NCBI RefSeq assembly: GCF_003254625.1
Contig: NZ_QJRJ01000082.1
Coordinates: 248,001-312,000 of the forward strand
Source: Flavobacterium ginsenosidimutans
GTDB taxonomy: Bacteria > Bacteroidota > Bacteroidia > Flavobacteriales > Flavobacteriaceae
Reading direction: 5' to 3'
Length of the DNA: 64,000 nt
The notes beneath the pieces are model-generated. The model ran no database searches. It was not told the DNA's origin and saw only the letters and a program-made list of their open reading frames with translations. Positions 9,873 through 18,800 of this stretch are shown in pieces (position 1 is the first letter of the stretch; every line of letters starts with the position of its first letter). The position numbers and the translations under genes were made by a program.

Positions 9873-9947
9873 TGTTTTTTGCAGAAAAACGAACGAAAAA
9901 GCACAGTAATGTTTTTTCGTTCAATGTTTTGCAGAAAAACAATGGTT
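9873..9947 (-). promoter_or_regulatory. hairpin flanked by direct repeats upstream of gnd
   Basis: GAACGAAAAA at 9891-9900 pairs perfectly with TTTTTCGTTC at 9913-9922. The hairpin is bracketed by two copies of TTTTGCAGAAAAAC (about 9877-9890 and 9934-9947). It sits 50-80 nt before the gnd start, so it may be a leader structure or an operator; no known class is recognised. Confidence 0.45.
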
Positions 9948-10117
9948 ATTTTAATTTTTACATTTCAAAATGCAGAGCGCTAAGTTAGGCAAAAATGCTG
10001 AAAAAGTATGCGAGAAATTATTGTCTTTAAGGCTTTATTGTGATACTTTTTATGTGTAAAAATTACGCTTATTATATCTGTTTATCAACTATATCGTTGT
10101 AATACTGGCAATGCCAA

Positions 10118-10453
10118 TTAAGAGTTTCTAATGATTTCCTTTCGATGCGATTTTCCCCATTTAATCATTTCTTCGATTACAGGAGCAAATGATTTGCAAT
10201 AAGGCGTCGATTCGTATTTGACCTGAATTTCGGCATCACGGTCTTCGGTTCTTTTGATCAGCATATTGATCTCCATTTCTTTGAGTTCTCTAGAAAGCAT
10301 ACGTGTTGTAATTCCTGGAATACTGCGTTCAATTTCCCTAAAACGATGATTTCCGTTGCAGATCGAATTGATGATCGGCAAACGCCATTTACCGCCCAAA
10401 ACATGTAAAGTATCTTGAAGCGCCTGTACTTCTTCTTTCTGATTTCTTTCCAT
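10118..10453 (-). CDS. HxlR-family winged-helix transcriptional regulator
   Basis: A 111-aa MarR-like DNA-binding protein. It shows the family pattern LHVLGGKWRLPIINSI, then FREIERSIPGITTRMLSRELKEMEINMLIKR and YESTPYCKSFAPVIEEMIKWG. HxlR proteins usually act as dimers that sense redox-active or electrophilic compounds; the single Cys in TPYCKS could contribute, but that is inference. A 19-bp imperfect palindrome overlaps its own -7 box and recurs in the promoter of the SDR gene at 14810, so autoregulation and control of that reductase are likely. Confidence 0.92.
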   Translation of the reverse strand: MERNQKEEVQALQDTLHVLGGKWRLPIINSICNGNHRFREIERSIPGITTRMLSRELKEMEINMLIKRTEDRDAEIQVKYESTPYCKSFAPVIEEMIKWGKSHRKEIIRNS

Positions 10454-10483
10454 AACAAAACAGCATTAGCTTAGAAAATTAAT

Positions 10484-10502
10484 TGGTTACAAAGTTATAC
10501 CA
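10484..10502 (-). promoter_or_regulatory. candidate HxlR operator overlapping the hxlR -7 box
   Basis: TGGTTACAAAGTTATACCA has outer TGGT/ACCA arms. On the minus strand it contains TAACTTTG (10490-10497), a match to TAnnTTTG, about 37 nt before the hxlR start. The identical 19-mer occurs at 14748-14766. Confidence 0.7.
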
Positions 10503-10548
10503 AAAATCTAAAATAATGAAAAAAAAACAGTTTAAGATTAAACGAAAT

Positions 10549-10953
10549 TTAAGCTTCAATAATGCTTAAAATAGTTTTCGGAATTTCAGCGAAAGCTTCA
10601 AAAGAATACGGTTTAATTAAGTAGGCTTTTACGCCCATATCATCGCATTTTTCTTTGTAAGAAGGATTAATGCTTGTTGAATAAACAAAACACGGAATAT
10701 TTTTTAATTCATCATTGCTAAGGATTTCTTGCAAAGCTTCAATACCGTCAATAATAGGCATATTGATATCGGTAAGAATAACGTCGGGATTTTCGTTCTG
10801 ATCGCTTTTTAGATAATTGAGCAGTTCCTCGCCATTGGCAACAAGACTGACTTTGCTAAAATTTGGATTATTGTTAAAAGTCTCTGTAATAACATCTGCA
10901 TCATCCATGTCATCTTCAGCAATTACGATATGTAAATTATATTTTTCCGGCAT
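10549..10953 (-). CDS. single-domain response regulator (Rcp1/CheY-like), kai operon
   Basis: Receiver domain only, 134 aa, with the acidic cluster AEDDMDDAD, phospho-acceptor Asp62 in VILTDINMP and conserved Lys in YLIKPYSF. No output domain follows, so it probably acts by phosphotransfer or protein binding. It starts one base after the PAS kinase gene ends and is the last gene of the kai operon. The kinase next door is the likely phosphodonor. Confidence 0.93.
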   Translation of the reverse strand: MPEKYNLHIVIAEDDMDDADVITETFNNNPNFSKVSLVANGEELLNYLKSDQNENPDVILTDINMPIIDGIEALQEILSNDELKNIPCFVYSTSINPSYKEKCDDMGVKAYLIKPYSFEAFAEIPKTILSIIEA

Positions 10954-10954
10954 T

Positions 10955-12208
10955 TTATAAGATTGGGAAGTAAAGGTTAAATATTGTTCCTTTGTTCAAT
11001 ATGCTTTCAACGGTAATATTTCCAGAATGGTTTTCCATTATCTTTTTACAGATTGCGAGGCCAATACCGTTTCCTGAGTATTCATTTCTGGCATGCAGGC
11101 GCTGAAAAATGACAAATATTTTAAGCAAATGGCTTTCTTCCATTCCAATACCGTTGTCTTTTATCTGAACCTTTACAAATTTAGCATTTTGATTTGGTAT
11201 TTCAGTATCTAAATTTTCTTCCTGCGAAATTTCTATTACAGGAGCGATATCTGTTTTACTATATTTAATGGCGTTTGAAATAAGATTAGAGAAAAGCTGT
11301 CTCATTTGCACTCGAGAAGCTTTAATAATAGGAAGTTTTCCTATTTTTATAATGGCTTTTTTATCAGAAATTATAATTTCAAAATCCTCAATAACTTCCG
11401 AAATTATGGTTCTTAAATCTATTTCTGTTCGTTCTTCCTGCGCGGTATGCGAAGAATATTGCACTAAATCATCTACAAGCGAATTTAATCTTAAAGCCGA
11501 TAATTTCATGACATTTACAGCTTTTGTATCGGCGTCTTTAAAGTAACTTCCGTCAATTCTGCTGGTATTCATGACAATTTTCCGCAACGGTTCTTTTAAA
11601 TCGTGTGATATTACATGAATAAATTCTTCTAGATTACGATTGATTTTATTCAGTTCGTTTATTTTTTCTTCTAATTCTTTCTGATGGCGAATTAAAGCTT
11701 CTTCATGCTTTTTCTTTTCGGTCAAATCGGTAATTACAATTCCAATGGCTTCTACAGCGGGTTCCAGATCGGTTAAAGCGATATAAGCTGGAAAAGTCTT
11801 TTCATTCTCCGATTTTAGAATTATTTCATGTTTAGTAATTCCATATCTCAGTGCTTCTATAAGAGAAATAAACTGCGTTTGGTTTGTAAAATATTCATAA
11901 ATGTACGTTCCCGTTATTTTTTCTGATGGAAGACCGACTAATTTTGAAAATTGCTCATTGCAGTAGAGTATCAATCCATTTCTTGAAATACTCAGCGCGC
12001 CCTGACCGAATTTCTCTATAAGAAGACGATAGGTGTAATCGGCAGTTTCTAGAGAATAAAGTTCTGGAACTCCATTACTGCTTACTACAAGCGCATCTAC
12101 ATCTCCTTGTTTTATAGCATTAATAATACTATTTGATTCATAAAGCTCTTCCTTCAGTGATTCAATTTCTGCTAATAAATCGGCTATATTTTTTTTATCT
12201 TCCTTCAA
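10955..12208 (-). CDS. PAS-domain sensor histidine kinase, kai operon
   Basis: Soluble histidine kinase of 417 aa with no membrane segment. An N-terminal coil (1-35) is followed by a PAS domain (about 55-165), a coiled linker, HisKA with phosphorylatable His202 in FIHVISHDLKEPL, and HATPase_c with NAIKYSK, DNGIGM and a GNGIGLAICKKI G-box. The kai context suggests it could read KaiB/KaiC state, as SasA or CikA do in cyanobacteria, but it lacks a KaiB-like thioredoxin domain, so that is inference. It lies directly between kaiB and the receiver gene. Confidence 0.93.
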   Translation of the reverse strand: MKEDKKNIADLLAEIESLKEELYESNSIINAIKQGDVDALVVSSNGVPELYSLETADYTYRLLIEKFGQGALSISRNGLILYCNEQFSKLVGLPSEKITGTYIYEYFTNQTQFISLIEALRYGITKHEIILKSENEKTFPAYIALTDLEPAVEAIGIVITDLTEKKKHEEALIRHQKELEEKINELNKINRNLEEFIHVISHDLKEPLRKIVMNTSRIDGSYFKDADTKAVNVMKLSALRLNSLVDDLVQYSSHTAQEERTEIDLRTIISEVIEDFEIIISDKKAIIKIGKLPIIKASRVQMRQLFSNLISNAIKYSKTDIAPVIEISQEENLDTEIPNQNAKFVKVQIKDNGIGMEESHLLKIFVIFQRLHARNEYSGNGIGLAICKKIMENHSGNITVESILNKGTIFNLYFPIL

Positions 12209-12209
12209 A

Positions 12210-12509
12210 CTATTCGCTTATATTAAGTATGTATAATACTTTTTCTTTATCTGATAAATCTCCTAAAATGATTCTTTTAGGTTCTGGCTGTGTTTTGATC
12301 AAGGTAGGAATTGCTACAATTTGATGAATCACAGCCTGTTCTTTATCACGGCTGATATCAACAATTTCTAATTCATAATTGTTGGTGAGATAGGTGTCGC
12401 AGATTTTGCGTATATTTTCGATTGCATGTCCTGATTTAACAGACATACCTGAAACAAAAAGTGTAAACTTATGTTTGGTTGTACTAGTGCCATCAGATGA
12501 ATCTTCCAT
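12210..12509 (-). CDS. KaiB-like protein, divergent second copy
   Basis: Thioredoxin-fold KaiB family member, 99 aa. It keeps the family layout (FTLFVSGMSVKSGHAIENIRKI, a central YELEIVDI, VAIPTLIKTQPEP, ILGDLSDKEKVL) but has lost the NPQLAE loop of canonical KaiB and carries an N-terminal extension of about 13 residues. It follows the canonical kaiB by 2 bp. A split between a KaiC-binding copy and a signalling copy is possible. Confidence 0.9.
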   Translation of the reverse strand: MEDSSDGTSTTKHKFTLFVSGMSVKSGHAIENIRKICDTYLTNNYELEIVDISRDKEQAVIHQIVAIPTLIKTQPEPKRIILGDLSDKEKVLYILNISE

Positions 12510-12511
12510 GA

Positions 12512-12805
12512 TTAAGAGTTTATAGGTTTGATATTAAGTCCTACAAGCACTCTTTCTTCATTAGAAAGGTCACCTATAATTTTACGAATTGGCTCTGGAA
12601 ATTTACGCACCAGAGTAGGTACGGCCAAAATCTGATCGCCTTCTGCCAATTGCGGATTCTTCAGCAAATCGATAATCTCGATGCTGTATTTTCCTTTTAA
12701 ATGTTCCTCGGCATACTTCTTTATGTTTTCCAGCGCCTTGATCGATTTTGGCGTTTGCCCTGCTATATAAAGCAATAATTGCCATTCGGCTACTTCTTTT
12801 TTCAT
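12512..12805 (-). CDS. kaiB: circadian-clock-type KaiB protein
   Basis: KaiB binds the CI ring of KaiC. The 97-aa product closely follows cyanobacterial KaiB: LLLYIAGQTPKSIKALENIK, IEIIDLLKNPQLAEGD, ILAVPTLVRKFPEP and RKIIGDLSNEERVL. Length is normal. It starts 5 bp after kaiC ends. No kaiA is present, as is usual outside cyanobacteria, so a self-sustained oscillator is not implied; a timer or stress role is more cautious. Confidence 0.95.
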   Translation of the reverse strand: MKKEVAEWQLLLYIAGQTPKSIKALENIKKYAEEHLKGKYSIEIIDLLKNPQLAEGDQILAVPTLVRKFPEPIRKIIGDLSNEERVLVGLNIKPINS

Positions 12806-12810
12806 TTGAT

Positions 12811-14484
12811 TTATTTTTTCTTAGAAGACAGTTTTTCCTGCAATTCTTCTGTTGCTTTAAGAATGCTTAGTTCTTCTTCAGCCGATTCAAATTCTGTTCT
12901 CAATGCTTCAATATTAGCTTCAAGTACTTTGCGTTTACGCGCAATTTCTCTGTCTTTTCGGCTAATTTCGTTTTGAAGCTTAATATCCGACATGGTTTTT
13001 TTGAATTGATAAGATTGTCTTGCCGCTCCCGTCAAAATTCCCTGCGGACCTAACTCGACATCTAGTAATTCAATTCCTTTACTTGTAATTACAAATTCTC
13101 TAACTTGGTTAGAATGTCCCATTCCGCGGGCTTTGATGATAAAAATACCGCGGTTTCTTTCGCCAACACCTTCCATATCGCGGACTGTAATCCAGGTATC
13201 CACCAATGACGAAACCGATTCTTCTGCCAGATCAGGTCTAAAAGTGTCGTTTTGTTTGTTTAATGACGTGAACATGGCGGTAATATTATTCGCTTTCAGC
13301 ATATCAATCAATCGAACGAGCATGGAACGCACTTCGTGTTCGCTTCCTACCGAAATAAGATTACTGATCGGGTCAATAATAATTGTAGTCGGCTCAAACT
13401 CTTTGATTAGTTTTCTAAGCGTAAGCAAATGCAGTTCTAGACCATTTAATGACGGACGTGAAGAATGTATTTGCAAAATGCCTTTTTTGATGTGTTTTTC
13501 CAGATCTACTCCAATTGATTTCATGTTGCGAACCAATTGATGCGGTGATTCCTCAAAGGCGAAGTAAATCGTTTTTTCGTTCTTTTCGCATTGTTCATTA
13601 GCAAAATAACAGGCAACTGTCGTTTTAGCTGTTCCCGCAGTTCCCGAAACCAAAATATTGCTTCCTCTGTAGAAACCGCCACCATGAAACATTTCATTTA
13701 ATCCAGGAACACCTGTAGAAATAATATCTGAGGAAACTTCGTTATCCAATTTTAGAGAAGTGATTGGAAGAACCGAAATTCCTTCTTCATCAATTAAAAA
13801 CGGATATTCATTTGTTCCATGTGTTGAACCTCTGTATTTTACAATTCGAAGCCTTCTAGTCGAAACCTGTTCAATTACACGATGATCAAGAACAATTACG
13901 CAGTCTGAAACGTATTCTTCCAGACCTTGACGGGTTAGAGTCGCTTCACCGCGCTCTCCAGTGATGATTGCTGTTACGCCTTTTGTTTTTAACCAATGAA
14001 ACAACCTTCGTAATTCAGCTCGTAAAATGGCTTGATTGTCCAGACCAGCAAACAGCGATTCGATGGTGTCCAATACAACACGAGTGGCTTTTATAGAATC
14101 GATAGCGTGTCCTAAACGAATAAATAAGCCGTCAAGATCGTATTCGCCTGCTTCCTCAATTTCTGATCTTTCAACGCGAACATGATCTACAACAAGCTTT
14201 TTATCTTTTTTAAGCTGTTCAAGGTCAAAGCCTAATGATTTAACATTTAGAGTCAAGTCGTCTGAAGGTTCTTCAAAAGACATGAAAACTCCTGGTTCGT
14301 TATGCTCTGTAATTCCTTTTATAAGGAACTGCATAGACAATAAAGTCTTACCGCATCCCGCACCACCGCAGATTAAAGTTGGTCGTCCTTGCGGAAATCC
14401 TCCTTCTGTAATCTCATCTAATCCATCGACTCCAGTAGGAGTTTTTGGAAATATAAAACTATGTGATTTTGTTTTTTCTTGCAC
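12811..14484 (-). CDS. kaiC: KaiC double-domain RecA-like ATPase
   Basis: Hexameric ATPase and autokinase of the Kai system, 557 aa. CI: Walker A GGAGCGKT at 40-47 and catalytic Glu pair 71-72 (FMSFEEP). CII: Walker A GTAGTAKT at 281-288 and Glu pair 311-312 (YFAFEES). The CII phosphosite pair that is Ser-Thr in Synechococcus aligns to Ser425-Ser426 in ESVSSLVDT. Residues 497-557 form a charged coiled-coil tail longer than in cyanobacterial KaiC. The start codon is GTG at 14484, 22 nt after a good -7 box. First gene of the kaiC-kaiB-kaiB-kinase-receiver operon. Confidence 0.96.
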   Translation of the reverse strand: MQEKTKSHSFIFPKTPTGVDGLDEITEGGFPQGRPTLICGGAGCGKTLLSMQFLIKGITEHNEPGVFMSFEEPSDDLTLNVKSLGFDLEQLKKDKKLVVDHVRVERSEIEEAGEYDLDGLFIRLGHAIDSIKATRVVLDTIESLFAGLDNQAILRAELRRLFHWLKTKGVTAIITGERGEATLTRQGLEEYVSDCVIVLDHRVIEQVSTRRLRIVKYRGSTHGTNEYPFLIDEEGISVLPITSLKLDNEVSSDIISTGVPGLNEMFHGGGFYRGSNILVSGTAGTAKTTVACYFANEQCEKNEKTIYFAFEESPHQLVRNMKSIGVDLEKHIKKGILQIHSSRPSLNGLELHLLTLRKLIKEFEPTTIIIDPISNLISVGSEHEVRSMLVRLIDMLKANNITAMFTSLNKQNDTFRPDLAEESVSSLVDTWITVRDMEGVGERNRGIFIIKARGMGHSNQVREFVITSKGIELLDVELGPQGILTGAARQSYQFKKTMSDIKLQNEISRKDREIARKRKVLEANIEALRTEFESAEEELSILKATEELQEKLSSKKK

Positions 14485-14506
14485 GATAATAAATTTCTGT
14501 ATTACT

Positions 14507-14536
14507 CAAATATACCTTTTTTTACAGAATTTTCAA
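14507..14536 (-). promoter_or_regulatory. kai operon promoter
   Basis: On the minus strand, TTG at 14534-14536 and TATATTTG at 14507-14514 are separated by 19 nt, matching the Bacteroidetes housekeeping promoter. The predicted leader to the GTG start is only about 16 nt. Confidence 0.75.
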
Positions 14537-14747
14537 TGAATTCTTGTTAAGATTTAACAGGCGTTTAATGAAGTTTTAAAAAAAAATTAAGAGAATTGAT
14601 TTAAAAATATAAATAAATCGAAGAATTTTAACCAAAAAAGTAAAGAATGTAGATTCAATATTTAACATGAAAATTAGATTTTTCACTTAAACTTATTTTC
14701 ATTACTATTTTAATGTTAAAATGTACTTCTGGTATACTCGGTGATAC

Positions 14748-14783
14748 TGGTTACAAAGTTATACCATTTTGAATTTACCTTTG
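14748..14783 (+). promoter_or_regulatory. SDR promoter with second copy of the HxlR operator
   Basis: TGGTTACAAAGTTATACCA at 14748-14766 is identical to the 19-mer in the hxlR promoter. It covers the -33 region of a promoter whose -7 box is TACCTTTG at 14776-14783, 26 nt before the SDR start. A partial copy, TGGTATAC, lies just upstream at about 14730. The rest of 14537-14747 shows no gene. Confidence 0.7.
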
Positions 14784-14809
14784 TCTCATTAATTTAAAAC
14801 ACATATAAA

Positions 14810-15553
14810 ATGGACAATTTAAAAAATAAAGTGGCAGTGATAACAGGCGGAAACAGCGGAATAGGTTACGCAACAGCCAAACAATTAAAAGAGCAAGGCG
14901 CAAACGTAATTATTACAGGAAGAAGAAAAGAAGCCATAGAAAAAGCAGCTTTAGAACTTGGTGTTAACGCCATCACAGCAGACCAATCGAATATTTTGGA
15001 TATCGAAAAACTGGCAGCTCAAGTAAAAGCTGATTTTGGTTCGGTTGATATTTTGTTTATCAATGCAGGAATCGCGGGTTTAGGAATGATCGAACAAACC
15101 ACAGAAGAATTGTACGACAATATTATGAATGTGAATCTAAAAGGTGCTTTTTTTACTTTAAGCAAATTTATCCCGAACTTGAAAGATGGCGCTTCAGTGG
15201 TATTTCTTTCTTCGAATACTGCGAGTATGCCGGGTCCGGGATCTTCGGTTTATTCGGCGAGTAAAACCGCTTTGAATTCATTTATGAGATCGGCGGCTTT
15301 AGAATTAGCGCCAAGAAAGATTCGTGTCAATTCGGTTAGCCCAGGACCAACTCAAACCGAAGTCATGAACAAAGTTGGCCTAGACGAAACCACCGTAAAA
15401 GGCATTATGGATGTCGTAGTAGAAAAGGTCCCGCTAAAACAAATGGGAAAGGCAGAAGATGTGGCTAAAATGGTTTCGCATTTGAGTAGTGATGCTGCGG
15501 TGTTTATGACTGGAGCGGATGTTATTATGGATGGAGGGATGAGTTTGGGGTGA
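14810..15553 (+). CDS. short-chain dehydrogenase/reductase (SDR)
   Basis: Classical SDR of 247 aa: cofactor motif TGGNSGIGYA with GRR after beta-2 (suggesting NADPH), NAG, and the active-site Ser-Tyr-Lys in SSNTASMPGPGSSVYSASKTAL. The C terminus ITGADVIMDGG-like end (FMTGADVIMDGGMSLG) is standard. Substrate unknown. Its promoter carries the putative HxlR operator, so it is the likely target of the regulator at 10118, now 4.3 kb away across the kai operon. A strong terminator follows. Confidence 0.93.
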   Translation: MDNLKNKVAVITGGNSGIGYATAKQLKEQGANVIITGRRKEAIEKAALELGVNAITADQSNILDIEKLAAQVKADFGSVDILFINAGIAGLGMIEQTTEELYDNIMNVNLKGAFFTLSKFIPNLKDGASVVFLSSNTASMPGPGSSVYSASKTALNSFMRSAALELAPRKIRVNSVSPGPTQTEVMNKVGLDETTVKGIMDVVVEKVPLKQMGKAEDVAKMVSHLSSDAAVFMTGADVIMDGGMSLG

Positions 15554-15570
15554 ATTTTTTAATGTAAGAC

Positions 15571-15610
15571 AAGAGCTTGATAGAGTGTAATTCATATCAA
15601 GCTCTTTTTA
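15571..15610 (+). terminator. intrinsic terminator after the SDR gene
   Basis: AAGAGCTTGATA pairs with TATCAAGCTCTT (15595-15606), followed by a T-rich tail. Confidence 0.85.
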
Positions 15611-15837
15611 TTTTAATTATGTTATTTAAAACAACTCATTAAAAAGAAAATAGAAAGATGTTTTCAGAATTTTCCAATTGCATTTTTTCTAGAAATAATT
15701 CATTATTGGCTTATTATGCTATTTTAATGTCCTATTGAGGAGGTTTTTAATTTTTTGCAGGATTATGTTCGTTGATTGTTTTGTAGGATTTTTTAATCAG
15801 GTAAAACAAGCTAACCTAAAACCATTACCTGTAGAGA

Positions 15838-18800
15838 ATGAAAAATAAAATCAAAAGATACATTGCGTTAGTTCTATTTATTACTACAAATTTTTATAGT
15901 AATGCACAACTTTATCCTGTTCAATTAACAGCAGTATTCAAAAGTCCATATAGCGTTAAAATCTCAGATTATGCTGGCAGTATGGATACTAAAATGCAGC
16001 TGCTGATTAATCCAACCGACATTTCGATCAACAACCGACAGGTTCGTTTGAAACTTTACATACAAGGTAATGGACTTAATATACAAACCAGCGATTATGT
16101 ACAGGGACAGAAACCGATTTTTATAAACGGCGGAGAACTTCTAACTCTCACCAATACCGATATTTCTGCCTTATTCAGATTAGAAAACCTGCAGGGAATT
16201 AACCCTTCACAATATGCAAATGGACTGCCAGAAGGAATGTATAATTTTTGTTTTGAAATGTATGATTACATTACCAATCAAAGAATATCCCAGAAGAGCT
16301 GTGCCAGTCTGTATTTAATTTTAAACGATCCTCCACTTTTAAATACACCGCAGAAAAACGAACAGATAGCAGAAAGCGATTTTCCAAATATTATGTTTAC
16401 CTGGACACCGCGCCAGATAAACGCAACAAATGTTTCCTATAAATTTGAATTAAAACAGCTTTTAGATCCAACACTCGATCCACAGTTTGCGTTTCAAATG
16501 TCACCTGTTTTATACGAAGAAACACTTTTTGGAACAGCGCTGCTTTATAATTTAAGCATGCCAGTCCTAACGCCTGGAATGCGCTATGCCTGGCGCGTTC
16601 GTGCAGTATCAACAACTGGACTTTCAGAAAATGCAATTTTTAAAAATGACGGCTATAGCGAAATCTATTGGTTTAAATATACCCAAAAGTGTAATGCGCC
16701 AACTTTTGCTCTATCAGAAATTGTTAGTTCCAGCACCGTAAAAATAACATGGCAGGGAACTCCAGACCATACCAAATATCAGGTTCAGTACAGAAAAAAA
16801 GCCATTGCGGAAACCAACAAAAGAGGAAAAACAACTGAAAAAACTTTTGAATGGTTTTCTTCTTACAGCCTTAACAATCAGGTTTTATTGACCAATATGG
16901 AGCCAGAAACAGAATATGAGTTTAGAGTAGGTTCCAGCTGTACGACAGAAGCAGATGGAATTCAGAGTTTTACCTACTCGAATACCAACACGTTTGTAAT
17001 ACCTAAAAAAGAAAATGCAATTGCAAGCTATAATTGCGGAATAAAACCCAATCTGAGCATAACCAATAAAACCCCACTCAATAACCTAATACAAAGCGAA
17101 ACCTTTACAGCAGGCGATTTTCCGGTTACTGTTTTGGAATTAGGAAAAGAGCATAGTCCTTATACAGGAAAAGGATACATTATTGTGCCATATCTGGCAG
17201 ACACTAAAATAGCTGTTGAGTTTAAAGACATTGTAATTAATACAGACTATCAGCTAATAAGCGGTGTTGTAGAAACAAGTTATAGATCAGATTGGGATAA
17301 TGTTGCTGATGCAAAAGAATTAGCAGCTGATTTCAAAGGGTTGTTAAATCAGATTACTGGACTGCTAGATAAAGCGAATGAATTAGAAAATCAAAAAATT
17401 TCGGGAGCAGTTGAAGAAGAAAAATACAATAAAGACTGGAAAGAAATCTATGAAAATTTAGAAAAAGCAAATGAACAGTATAAAGCCATAGTCGAATCTT
17501 ATAACGTTTCAGATGAACTTAAGAAAAAATTAGCAGATTTAAACCCTGTTTTTGTCGAACTGGCTTCTAATAATTATACCACAGCAGGCGATCAAACCAA
17601 AGAAAACCTAACAAAAATAAATGAAAAGTACAATGAACTAGATAAACTGCTCAGCGACGAATGCAATGATGCTTTAAAAAATATAGTCGCCTTTTTAGCC
17701 ACTGAAAAAGTGAATTATTTAAAGCTGGCAGCAAGCGAAGTTTCAAAAAATACCGGAAAAGATAAAACATACGCGCTTTCAATTTATGATGAAGGAAATG
17801 GAGCTTTAAAAATAACACATTATAAAGGCTGGAGTATTAGCAATCCTGTACAGAATTTATTTTTGATTGAAACTAAAGACCCAGAATTAAATAAACAGAA
17901 AATTACAAAGTTTTGGCTAAGTTATGCTCCAAACAATGTAGATGGAAATGCTGCGGGAATTGATGTGGTTATATACTTTAAAGACCCTGTACCAGATCAG
18001 GCGGAAAAATACTGCAAGCAAAACGCAAGTATTGCAAAAGGTATTTCTACGCAAGCCCAATTTGCAGACGCAATGGAGCAAATGGTATTTTACGGAGCAT
18101 TAGGACTAGGATCGGTTGAAGCTCTAGGAAGCATAAAAGCAACAGAATGCATTTCAGGATTTACGCTTGATGTTGGTTTTCAAATGGGAATTAATGCTAT
18201 TGTAAAAAGATTCCTGAATGAAAATTTCACTGCAAAACAGCTAATGAAAGAGGTTTCTATACCTAGTGCCGTGACAAGCTGTGCAACTGCTGCTTTAGTA
18301 AATAAATGTGGAACTGCCTGTGCTGGCGCAAGTGGTTTTGCGGTAGGCTTTAGCGATGATGTTTTAAAGCAGATGAAAAGCGGAAAAAGCTTGTCAGATG
18401 TAGATGTAAGCCAAAGCACCTTAAACGGAATAAAGCAGGGAATTTTAAATATTGTAGTTCAAAAAGTAGTTACTTTTGGTATAAGTAAGTTTTCTGCGTG
18501 GCGAGGAAAATATACGGCAAAACAGGTTGAAGATGCTTTAGAGGATTTGCAGGCTCATCCTGAGAAGTATGATATTGATAATACTGCAGTTCCTATCAAA
18601 TTAAGTAAGTATGGTCAAAAGCTTTCCGATATTGGGGAAATATTAGAAAATGGACTTGTAAAAGGGAAATATTCACAAAGAGTGTTTGATCCTAATAATG
18701 CAGGTGGAATTATTTTAAAATTAGATTGGAAAAATGTACAAATCAGTGAAGAAGGGATAACTATTGTTAGGAAGCATATATCAAGATTAGAACATGATGG

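Noticed and set aside
13133..13540. 135-codon plus-strand frame over kaiC
   Set aside because: Antisense shadow of the conserved CII domain.
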